DNA of 64,000 nucleotides from CAZJYI01 sp964550025 (GTDB taxonomy: Bacteria > Verrucomicrobiota > Kiritimatiellia > UBA8416 > CAYOBW01), in the NCBI GenBank assembly GCA_964550025.1, contig CAZJYI010000038.1, forward strand, positions 14,859 through 78,858. Reading direction: 5' to 3'. The position numbers and the translations under genes were made by a program. Positions 46,921 to 54,539 of this stretch are shown piece after piece. The notes under the pieces were generated by a model that made no database searches, was not told the DNA's origin, and was given only the letters and a program-made list of their open reading frames with translations. Position 1 is the stretch's first letter. Each line of letters begins with the position of its first letter.

Positions 46921-48555
46921 ATGAAGCTGGAGGTAATGGCCGGGCCGGATCGGGGAGAGGTGTTCGAATTCGGTGACGAGGACGAGGTCATTGTCGGACG
47001 TGATCCGTCCGTAACGATGCACTTTGCCGACGATCAGTGTTCCCGCCGGCACGCCCGTCTGTATTCTGACGGCGAACGTGTTCGCATCGAAGATCTCAAC
47101 AGCACGAACGGCTTGCGCATCAACGGCCGGTTGAGCCGGGGTGCCGTGCTGTGTCCCGGGGACGAAATCGGCGTGGGGAAAACAACGTTTCGCGTCTCCG
47201 AGATTCCCGGGTCACCGATGTCGACGCTGGTGGAGATGCGTGACACCAGCGATACGGTGCTTTTCGCGCTGCCGCACGCCGAGGCGGACCTGCTCGTCGG
47301 CGGGGACGGTTCCGGGGCAGCGCATGAGGTCATGGGTGAGCAGCGCGCCTTGCGCGGGCTCTGTGAAATCAGCAGCGTTGTGGCCGGGACGCACGTTGTT
47401 CAGACGTCCCTCGAACACATCGTCGCGCGCCTGCACGAACTGCTGCAAGCCGATACGACCTGCATCCTGTCCCAGGGCGAGGAGGGTGGCGAGGAATGGG
47501 ATGTGCGCGCGGCGCGGGGCGGGGGAGATGGCGAGGACGGCATTACCGTGAGCCGGACCATCGCCGGGCAGGCCATGCGCGACGGCGTCGCCATCCTGTC
47601 GTCGGACCCCCTTGACGACGTCCGGTTTTCGGCGAGCGAGAGCATCGTGGCACACAACCTGGCTTCCGCCATGTGTTCGCCCATCAAAGTGGACGACGCT
47701 TTCGTCGGCGTCCTCTTTGTCGATCGCCGGCAGGACCGTCCGCCCTTCCGGCAGATCGACCTGCGTCTCGCCGCCACGGTCGGCAACCTGGTGGGCGTGC
47801 TGCTCGAAAACGAACGTCTCCAGCTCGAGGCACAACGCCAACAGCGGCTGGCGACGATCGGCGAGGTCATGGCCGGGGTGGCGCACTATGCCAAGAACAT
47901 CATCCAGGGGCTGCGTTTCAGTGTAGGCACGCTCAAGAAGGCCGCTGAGAACAACAGGCACGACCGCCTGCCGCACTGCATCGACTCCGTCATGTCGCAG
48001 GAACGCCGTATCTCGGCCCTGGTTATGGACATGCTGGGATACTCGAAGGACCGGCGGCCGAGCCACGTTCGCGTAGAGATTCCCGCACTGCTGGAGGAAC
48101 TCGTTGCGCCTTACCGCGGAGAGATCGAGACGGTCGGGGCCGAGCTCCGCATCGAGAGCGCGCCGGACTGTCCTCACATCTAGGCCGACGAGCAGTCGCT
48201 GCATCGCGTGTTCCTGAATCTTCTGACCAACGCCATGGACGCCGTGTCCGACGTCGACAAAGACCGCGGGAAGAAGATCACCGTGACCGTGACTCCGACC
48301 GCCGACGGGGACGGCATCGAGATCCGCTTCCGTGATACCGGGATGGGAATCCCCCGGGCCAAGCTGGGGAAGATATTCGACGTCTTCTACTCGACCAAGG
48401 GGTCGGGCGGCACAGGTTTGGGGCTTGCCGTGGTCAGCAAAATTGTGCAAGAACACGGCGGAGAGATTGGTGTCGACTCGTGCGAAGGCGAATGGACCGA
48501 GTTCAAGTTGTGTCTTCCGCGCGATGGTATTGGAGAAAGCGAGGGAGAACAGTGA
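46921..48555 (+). CDS. FHA-GAF sensor histidine kinase, interrupted by an in-frame TAG at 48181
   Basis: ATG at 46921, GGGGAG six bases upstream. FHA domain at residues 1-90 (VGRDPS, CSRRHARL, EDLNSTNGLRING), GAF-like domain at about 125-275, and a histidine-kinase core with the phospho-acceptor box GEVMAGVAHYAKN (His near residue 322). The frame reaches TAG at 48181-48183 after CPHI. It resumes in the same frame as ADEQSLHRVFLNLLTNAMDA (N box), DTGMGIP and GTGLGLAVV (ATP-lid glycines), ending at 48555. Translation stopping at TAG would lose the whole ATPase domain. The expected residue could be Trp (TGG), Gln (CAG) or Lys (AAG), each one base away. The end overlaps the response-regulator start by four bases. 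A cytoplasmic two-component sensor without visible TM segments. Confidence 0.85.
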
Positions 48556-49319
48556 AAGCGAAGATTCTGATTGTCGATGACGACGAGAGTCTTGCGGGTC
48601 GCGTTGCCGATTTGCTCGATTTTGAGGGCTACGAGGTACACAAGGCCTTCAACGGCCATGAAGGTCTTGAGGCGATTCAGCGGGTGGACCCGGGACTTAT
48701 CATCCTCGACATGAACATGCCCGGACTGGGCGGTATCGGCTTTCTGCGCAAGTTCCATACAATGGAAATGGACCATCCCCCCGCTGTTCTCGTCTTCACG
48801 GCCCGCGCCAACATGGGCGAGTTCTTTGACGACATGGAAGTGGCGGGCTACCTGACAAAGCCGTGCGATCCGGACCTTCTGCTTCGCAAGGTATCGGAGG
48901 CCCTCACGACGCGTTCACTGGTGTCGCAGACGGTCGCGCAGGCCGCACCGGCGGCGAGGGTGGTGCTGCTGGCGGAGGACGACGGCGCCACCGCCGCCAG
49001 GATTGTGGAGGGGCTGACGTCCGCGGGGTGGCAGGTTGTGAAGACAACTACCGGACCGGAGGCCCTGGAGAAAGCCATCGTTCACAAACCGGCTGCCATC
49101 GCCGCGAAGCTGATCCTGACCGGCATGAACGGCGACAAGCTCGCGCAGACCGCGAGCGAGGTCCCCTCGCTGCGAGAGACCCCCTTCGTGCTCTACGACG
49201 ACACCGGCGTCGAACGCACGGAGGAGGACATCATGAGCCGCGCCGCGGCTGTCAAGGCGGTCGTGCGCAGCAGCGACGCCCCGGAGCTCGTCGCGGCGCT
49301 GGGGAAGCTGAACGTCTGA
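48552..49319 (+). CDS. Response regulator with two receiver domains, the second degenerate
   Basis: 255 residues from a GTG at 48552 that overlaps the kinase stop (GTGA), with GAGGGAG upstream. The first receiver is complete: acidic DDD at 9-11, phospho-acceptor D53 in IILDMNMPG, T83 in VFTAR, K103 in YLTKP. The second (about 136-255) keeps the acidic pair (AEDD) and the GMNG turn, but the phospho-site aligns with K186 (PAAIAAKLILTG), so it is probably a pseudoreceiver. There is no DNA-binding output domain. Likely the cognate partner of the kinase, acting by protein-protein contacts or as a phosphate sink. Confidence 0.85.
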   Translation: MKAKILIVDDDESLAGRVADLLDFEGYEVHKAFNGHEGLEAIQRVDPGLIILDMNMPGLGGIGFLRKFHTMEMDHPPAVLVFTARANMGEFFDDMEVAGYLTKPCDPDLLLRKVSEALTTRSLVSQTVAQAAPAARVVLLAEDDGATAARIVEGLTSAGWQVVKTTTGPEALEKAIVHKPAAIAAKLILTGMNGDKLAQTASEVPSLRETPFVLYDDTGVERTEEDIMSRAAAVKAVVRSSDAPELVAALGKLNV

Positions 49320-49360
49320 GCCGCCGGGCAAGCGAGAAGCGTGCGGTTCTCGAGCGGGAA

Positions 49361-49405
49361 GGGCCGAATGGACTTCGGCCCCACCGGTCACCGGCTGAAA
49401 GCCGG
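49361..49405. terminator. Hairpins between convergent genes, possible bidirectional terminator
   Basis: GGCCGAA-TGGAC-TTCGGCC at 49362-49380 and CCGGCT-GAA-AGCCGG shortly after, in the 99-bp gap between convergent genes. There is no U-tract, so classic Rho-independent termination is not shown. Confidence 0.35.
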
Positions 49406-49418
49406 CGCTACACGCGGA

Positions 49419-50528
49419 CTAGATCACCTCCAGCTCGTCCCGCGTCCCCAGTTCTGGAAAGGCGGCGTGCGGTTCCGACTGGTACCAGTAGGCGACGGAC
49501 GCGATGTCGTCCTGTAGCGGGAGGTAGCGTCCGCCCTCCCGCCAGCCGATGGCCTGCATCGTCACGCGAAGGTCCGAGTGGAAACGGATGGGATCCATGA
49601 CGTGAAAGCGGTACAACGCGTGGCGATTGCCAACCGTGGCTTTTCCGCCTTTGGGGTAGCCGAGGAAGGGTGCTGAGAACGTTTCGTCCCCGAATCCCCA
49701 TGCCCCGCCGAAGTAGTCCTCGGTACCCGTGCCGCAGATCGTCGGGAAATCGCCGTCACCGTCGATGAAAGCCTTGAGCTCGCCTTCGCCCCACCAGCCC
49801 TCGTTGTTCTGCTGCCACGCCATGTAGGTGCCGATATAGTGGCCCTTTCCCTCTACGCCGTCGAGGATGACGTGATCGTGTCCGTGCGGCAGCGGGTTGC
49901 TGCGGCTGAACCGGGCGTGGAAGTAGGCGTCATCCTCCGCGACGTCGGTCAACGCGTAGTTGACGGCGTAGTAAAACCCGTTGCGCGCGGTGTCGGGATG
50001 ACGGTTCTCGACCGTTACGCGCGCGTTCCGGCGGAACGGCATGGGGAAGTAGCAGTTCATCCCGTTCCTGGGGTTCACGTTGATGGGCAGGGCGGTGACG
50101 TTGGCCTGGTATTTCGCCGCGTTGCAGAAGAAGTCGCCCAGGGGGACTTCAACGCTGGGCGTCTTCTCGCCGTCCCAGTACATGCGGAGGATGATGTCGC
50201 GGTACCAGTTGCCGTCGGCCCGGGTCGTGATCCATATGTGCTGGATGCAGCCGGGACCCTCGACGTCCATGATGGTCGTGACGGATTTCGGCGGGAGTGT
50301 GATGCAGGGCCTCACTTTCCACTTCCGCCCAAGGTCGCGGGCGCAGGCGTTGGGGCCGTCCCATGCCTGCCCGATGCGCTCTACCACGGGCTGCGGCGTT
50401 TCGCTGACGTCCGCCATGCCGCCGCGGCCCTTCTCGCCGTAGACGTTTTCCGCCGTCACCGACCGCGTCCGCGCGTCGGAGAGCTTCATGATGTTGCCGA
50501 GACCCGTGCATAGTCCGTTGAATGACAT
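49419..50528 (-). CDS. DUF2961 / GH172 family protein
   Basis: 369 residues from the ATG at 50528 (GGGAG about 8 bases upstream). Family landmarks: DVEGPGCIQHIWIT, DGEKTPSVEVPLGDFFCNA, FPMPFRRNARVTVENR, CGTGTEDYFGGAWGFG. DUF2961 is the jelly-roll family now classed as GH172, whose characterised members act on alpha-fructofuranosides, difructose anhydride or arabinofuranosyl linkages. No signal peptide, so this copy looks cytoplasmic. Exact substrate unknown. It converges on the response regulator. Confidence 0.9.
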   Translation of the reverse strand: MSFNGLCTGLGNIMKLSDARTRSVTAENVYGEKGRGGMADVSETPQPVVERIGQAWDGPNACARDLGRKWKVRPCITLPPKSVTTIMDVEGPGCIQHIWITTRADGNWYRDIILRMYWDGEKTPSVEVPLGDFFCNAAKYQANVTALPINVNPRNGMNCYFPMPFRRNARVTVENRHPDTARNGFYYAVNYALTDVAEDDAYFHARFSRSNPLPHGHDHVILDGVEGKGHYIGTYMAWQQNNEGWWGEGELKAFIDGDGDFPTICGTGTEDYFGGAWGFGDETFSAPFLGYPKGGKATVGNRHALYRFHVMDPIRFHSDLRVTMQAIGWREGGRYLPLQDDIASVAYWYQSEPHAAFPELGTRDELEVI

Positions 50529-50563
50529 GGCTTCTCCCAAGGCGGCCCTGGCCGCAACCGAAG

Positions 50564-50630
50564 TGATCAGTTATCAGTCATCAGTGATCAGTCCCCCACT
50601 GACTACAGATCACTGGTCACTGATTACTCA
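50564..50630. repeat. Short direct/inverted heptamer repeats (ATCAGTS)
   Basis: GTGATCAGTTATCAGTCATC followed by inverted versions (ACTGACT, GATCACTGGTCACTGAT). It lies in the gap upstream of the GH172 gene, downstream of the fusion gene. Confidence 0.55.
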
Positions 50631-50696
50631 CATTCATCCTCAACAGTTTACCCCTCATCTTCTGCGCAAAACGCGTAGAAGTGATGACGTCAGACT

Positions 50697-52574
50697 CTAA
50701 TACGCCCCCAAAATCTTCAGGAAGTGGATATGCTCCTTGAGGTCGTCCAGCACGGGCTGGAAGTCGGGTGACTCGGCGTCGGCCTCGACGTCGACGTAGA
50801 ACATCCACTCCCAGGGCTGGCTCTCCAGTGGGCGGGATTCCAGTTTGACCAGGTTGATATTGCACTCGGCAAAGACGCGCAGCGTCTCGAACAGGGCGCC
50901 CGGCTGGTTGGCGGTCTGGTAGATGAGTGACGATTTCTTGCGCGGCCCCCTCGACAGGCTTTCGCGTCCCACGATGGCGAAGCGCGTGTAGTTGCGCGGG
51001 TTGGCTTCGATTCCCTCCTCCAGGATATTCAACCCGTACAGCTCCGCGGCTTCCTGGCCCGTGATGGCCGCGTCACCGACGGGGCTCTCCTCGCTGATCT
51101 TCTTTGCCGCTGCCGCCGGGTCCTGCACCGTGACGCGTTCCCACTCCGGATGCCGATCGAGGTAGTCCCGGCACTGGCGGAACGTGGCGGGGTCCGAGAG
51201 CACGCGCTTGACCGAATCAAGCGGGGTGTCCGGCGGCGCCACGAGGTTGTGGACGATGCGCAGGGCGATCTCACCCACGATCTTGAGGTCGTGCTCCAGC
51301 AACAGGTCGTAGTTCTCGTGCACGCTCCCTGTCAGCGAGTTCTGGAGGGGAATGACGCCGTGCGCGCTGTCGCTTTCTTCGATGCGGTCGAAGACGGCCT
51401 GGTACGAGGCTGCGGGGACAGGCTTGACGCCGGCGCCGAAGTACTCCTTGCAGGCACGATGGGCGGCTGTTCCGAGCTCGCCGAAAAAGACGGCCTGGGG
51501 CTCGGCCGACGTTTCGGAGTCCGCCTGCTTCTCGATCTCCCTGGCTTTGTCCAGGTAGGCGAAGTCCACCTGCTTGTGGACGACGGGGGCGATGACGTAG
51601 ATCTCGCGCATGAGTTGGCCGAACTGCGCGGGCCACAGGGCTTGTGGCCCGTCCGACATCGCCTCTTCCGGCTTGTGATGCACTTCGACCATCAACCCGT
51701 CCGCCCCGGCGGCGACGGCCGCGCGCGCGAGGGGCGCCACCTTTTCGCGCAGCCCCGTTGCATGGCTGGGGTCGATGATGACCGGCAGGTGCGTGAGCTT
51801 CTTCAGAACCGGGATGGCGGAGAGATCCAGCGTGTTGCGGGTGTAGGGTTCGAAGGTGCGAATGCCGCGTTCGCACAGCACAACCTGCTCGTTACCCTCG
51901 GCCAGGATGTACTCCGCGGACATCAACCACTCCTCGATGGTCGCCGAAAGCCCGCGCTTGAGCAGTACGGGCTTGTTGACCCGCCCCACGCACTTCAGCA
52001 ACTCGAAGTTCTGCATGTTGCGCGCGCCGACCTGCAGCATGTCGACATATTTGAGCATGAGGTCGATGTGTGCCGGGGACACGATCTCGGAAGCAACCGG
52101 CATGCCCGTCTCCTCGCGCACCTCCGCCAGGATCTTGAGCCCCTCCTCGCCCAGCCCCTGGAACGAGTAGGGTGACGAGCGCGGTTTGAACGCGCCGCCG
52201 CGGAAGAGGGTGGCCCCGTAGCGGCGCACCTCGCCGGCGATCGCAAACGCCTGTTCGCGGCTCTCGACGGCGCAGGGCCCCGCGATCACCGCCAGACGCT
52301 CGGCGCCGATGACAACGGGGCCGACCTCTACGAGCGACCCCTCCGGCCGCTCGCGCCGCGAGGCCAGTTTGCAGGGCACCTTGTCCGGAATCACTTCCTC
52401 GACGCCCGCGAGCTGCTGGAGGAAAGCGGCTTCCTGACCCAGCTTCCCCTTGGCCACGATGATGGGGCCCTGCTCGGGTGATACGTCCGTGAATGCAATC
52501 CCCTCCCGCCGGAGCACCTGCAGCAGCCGCTCCTTCTGCTCGGGGCCAATGTTGTTCTTGAGCTTGATGATCAT
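50697..52574 (-). CDS. Fused DAHP synthase - prephenate dehydratase - ACT (first and phenylalanine-branch steps)
   Basis: 625 residues from the ATG at 52574; a 99-codon upstream extension is Pro/His low complexity and is rejected. Residues 1-75: ferredoxin-like regulatory domain of AroF-type DAHP synthases. 85-340: DAHP synthase barrel (AGPCAVES 98-105, RGGAFKPRSSPYSFQG 125-140, KRG 206, CERGIRTF, DPSHATG 268-274), condensing PEP and erythrose 4-phosphate. About 360-545: prephenate dehydratase (VFFGELGTAA, GVIPLQNSLTGSV, SDPATFRQC, NYTRFAIVG with the catalytic Thr-Arg-Phe). About 550-625: ACT domain with GALFETL and LESRP, the Phe-binding motif. The fusion links the committed shikimate step to phenylalanine synthesis and suggests one allosteric switch for both. 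No chorismate mutase domain is visible. No good ribosome binding site precedes the start. Confidence 0.92.
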   Translation of the reverse strand: MIIKLKNNIGPEQKERLLQVLRREGIAFTDVSPEQGPIIVAKGKLGQEAAFLQQLAGVEEVIPDKVPCKLASRRERPEGSLVEVGPVVIGAERLAVIAGPCAVESREQAFAIAGEVRRYGATLFRGGAFKPRSSPYSFQGLGEEGLKILAEVREETGMPVASEIVSPAHIDLMLKYVDMLQVGARNMQNFELLKCVGRVNKPVLLKRGLSATIEEWLMSAEYILAEGNEQVVLCERGIRTFEPYTRNTLDLSAIPVLKKLTHLPVIIDPSHATGLREKVAPLARAAVAAGADGLMVEVHHKPEEAMSDGPQALWPAQFGQLMREIYVIAPVVHKQVDFAYLDKAREIEKQADSETSAEPQAVFFGELGTAAHRACKEYFGAGVKPVPAASYQAVFDRIEESDSAHGVIPLQNSLTGSVHENYDLLLEHDLKIVGEIALRIVHNLVAPPDTPLDSVKRVLSDPATFRQCRDYLDRHPEWERVTVQDPAAAAKKISEESPVGDAAITGQEAAELYGLNILEEGIEANPRNYTRFAIVGRESLSRGPRKKSSLIYQTANQPGALFETLRVFAECNINLVKLESRPLESQPWEWMFYVDVEADAESPDFQPVLDDLKEHIHFLKILGAY

Positions 52575-52599
52575 GGGGGAATGATAGCGGGACGGGGGA

Positions 52600-52672
52600 G
52601 CGTGTCGAGTGTCGAGTGTCGGGTGGGGAGTGTCGGGTGTCGGGTGGGGAGTGGCGGGTGATTCGTGGCGGG
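52600..52672 (+). repeat. GTGTCGRGT tandem heptamer-like repeats
   Basis: Runs of GTGTCGAGTGTCGGGTGGGGA upstream of the fusion gene. A related run is at about 58378-58412. Confidence 0.55.
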
Positions 52673-52763
52673 GGCCAGTGGCAACTGACGGGTGGGCCGT
52701 CTTCGCCGCCGGCTTCGGCGCGGGCGGCGGCCGGTTCGCCTCCGGCTTCGTCGCGGCAGGCGG

Positions 52764-52857
52764 GTGGTGTGGGGAGACGGGGTGTTCGGGTCTTCTGAGA
52801 TCTGAAATCTGAGATCTGAAATCGCATATCTCAGATCTCACATCCCTGAAGCCCCCC
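52764..52857 (-). repeat. Post-stop hairpin repeat, copy 1
   Basis: Begins 16 bp after the stop of the coiled-coil gene. Contains TGAGATCTGAGATATGCGAT and a complementary TCAGATCTCAGATTTCAGAT run. It aligns over about 90 bp with 54443-54538. Confidence 0.7.
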
Positions 52858-52872
52858 TTCCCCACACCCACC

Positions 52873-54288
52873 TCAGTTGGCGGGCGCCGGCTGGGGCGCG
52901 AGCTTCAGGCACTTCTCCAGATATCCGATCTGCCGTTGCCAGAAACGAGTTGCGATGCCCACCTGTAGATCGATACTCTTCCGGTGTTGTTCGAAAAAGG
53001 CGAGCTCGTTCTCCAGCTGGATGAGGGAGGGCTGACAGAGCTTCTCGTACCAACCAAGCCACTGTCTGCGCTCCTTCGCGAGCGCGGACCAGAGAGCTGC
53101 ATCAAGAGAATACGCGCGGCGGATGTCCGGCAGGGAGCCGCTGAGCAGTTCCGCCCTTTCCCGCCCCGGATTGGCTTCGAGTTGCGCGTAGATGGTTCTC
53201 ATGTCGAGTGATTCGTTTGAACGGGACCAGGCCCTGTATGTTCGCGCGGAGAAGGAGTCCTTGATCCGCTTCATCTGGTTCTTAAAGCCGCGTATCTCGG
53301 CCTCGATACCAACTCGCGAGAGCCCGACAACGGTATTGATGCTCACGGGTACGACCCCTCCCCGGATCTGCTCGGTCAGCCGCTGGATTTGGCCCTTTCG
53401 TGCGGCGATGGCGGCATCGGTCTGTGCGAGGGTCAGGGCTCCCAGTCGTCTCGTGGCGCCGGGGTGATTGCCCTGTTCTGCCTGTTGCCGGACCGCAGCC
53501 AACTGGCCCCGGGCGTTCGCGATCTGTGCCTGCAGCGCGGCGCGGTCAAACGGCCCGGGCGGACCGAGTGTCCCTGCGGCCATTCTCGCCTTGAGGCCGT
53601 CGATCGCCTGCTGCTGCTGCTCGAAGACCGTTTGCGCAGCGTTGTGGTTAACCGCTCCCACGATCGTGAGAACGGCGGTCCAGTTCCCGCTGGTCGCACT
53701 CGCCATAGCATTCTGCAGCCTCTGCCTCTCGGTCTCGATGCGGGTATTGAGGCTATTCCTGGAAAGCGAACCGAAACCGGCCAGGTTGCCCTGAAGATTG
53801 CCTTCACTGTGGAGCCTCTCGACCTGTCTGACACCCGCCTTCGCGTTTTCGATATCTGCCTCCAGTCTGGGTCGAGCGATGAAGCCGGTCTGGGGCAGTG
53901 CGATCTGAGCTCGTCCGCGCGCCAGTGCCTGGAACTCGATGTGCAGCTTCTCTGCTCGCCTGAGCACGGCTCGACGTTCTTCCATGAGGAGTTCTGCGTG
54001 CATCTTGTAGTAGCTATCCAGTCCTTCCCACATCGCGATCACGTTCTTCTGCTGGCGCGTGTCGAGTTCGTATTGCCATTTGACGGCGGCCAGGCCGTCC
54101 TGCCAGAGTGCGATTACGAGCTGACGCTGGTGAATGCGCGGATCTTGGTGGAACACAAAGCCCTCGCGGTGTCGAGGCGCGCGGGTGTTCAGGGCGTTAC
54201 CGCCCGGCTCGCGGTCCTGGAGGGATTGAGCGGCGAGCGTGCCTGAGAGAAGTACCAAGAGAGGGATGACGCGATGGGGGGTGTTCAT
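52873..54288 (-). CDS. Exported coiled-coil protein of unknown function
   Basis: 471 residues. Signal peptide MNTPHRVIPLLVLLSGTLAAQ with a plausible AxA-type cleavage region, so the mature protein is probably periplasmic. The rest is mostly helical and charged, with repeating segments such as ARPRLEADIENAKAGVRQVE, SRNSLNTRIETERQRLQNAM, DRAALQAQIANARGQLAAVR and TLAQTDAAIAARKGQIQRLT. These resemble about four diverged copies of a coiled-coil unit. No catalytic motif or named family was recognised. It precedes the fusion gene on the same strand (298-bp gap) and follows mfd (251-bp gap); a terminator-like repeat after each argues against one operon. Confidence 0.75.
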   Translation of the reverse strand: MNTPHRVIPLLVLLSGTLAAQSLQDREPGGNALNTRAPRHREGFVFHQDPRIHQRQLVIALWQDGLAAVKWQYELDTRQQKNVIAMWEGLDSYYKMHAELLMEERRAVLRRAEKLHIEFQALARGRAQIALPQTGFIARPRLEADIENAKAGVRQVERLHSEGNLQGNLAGFGSLSRNSLNTRIETERQRLQNAMASATSGNWTAVLTIVGAVNHNAAQTVFEQQQQAIDGLKARMAAGTLGPPGPFDRAALQAQIANARGQLAAVRQQAEQGNHPGATRRLGALTLAQTDAAIAARKGQIQRLTEQIRGGVVPVSINTVVGLSRVGIEAEIRGFKNQMKRIKDSFSARTYRAWSRSNESLDMRTIYAQLEANPGRERAELLSGSLPDIRRAYSLDAALWSALAKERRQWLGWYEKLCQPSLIQLENELAFFEQHRKSIDLQVGIATRFWQRQIGYLEKCLKLAPQPAPAN

Positions 54289-54442
54289 GCCTGTGCACTC
54301 CTGTTCGACGATGAGAACCGTTTGGCCTGTGCGACAGAGTTTTGCGCCTCATGTTGGGCACTGAGACCGCCTGTCCATACATGGGACTCTATCATAGCGG
54401 TGTAGGGCACACAAGGAGCGATCGCTCCTCGCCGTCGGTGGC

Positions 54443-54538
54443 GTGTGGTGTGGGGAAACGGGGTATTCGGTTCTTCTGAGATCTGAAATCTGAGATCCGA
54501 AATGCGAGATCTCGAATCTCAGATCTCAAAAGCCCCCT
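54443..54538 (-). repeat. Post-stop hairpin repeat, copy 2
   Basis: Starts two bases after the mfd stop. GAGATCTGAGATTCGAGATC can pair with the following GATCTCAGATTTCAGATCTC. Confidence 0.7.
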
Positions 54539-54539
54539 G

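Noticed and set aside
47212..48456. 414-codon minus-strand frame opposite the kinase
   Set aside because: Shadow frame. The sense strand carries FHA, GAF and kinase motifs.
52575..52871. N-terminal extension of the DAHP synthase fusion
   Set aside because: Pro/His/Thr-rich translation of intergenic repeats. Family homology begins at the ATG at 52574.
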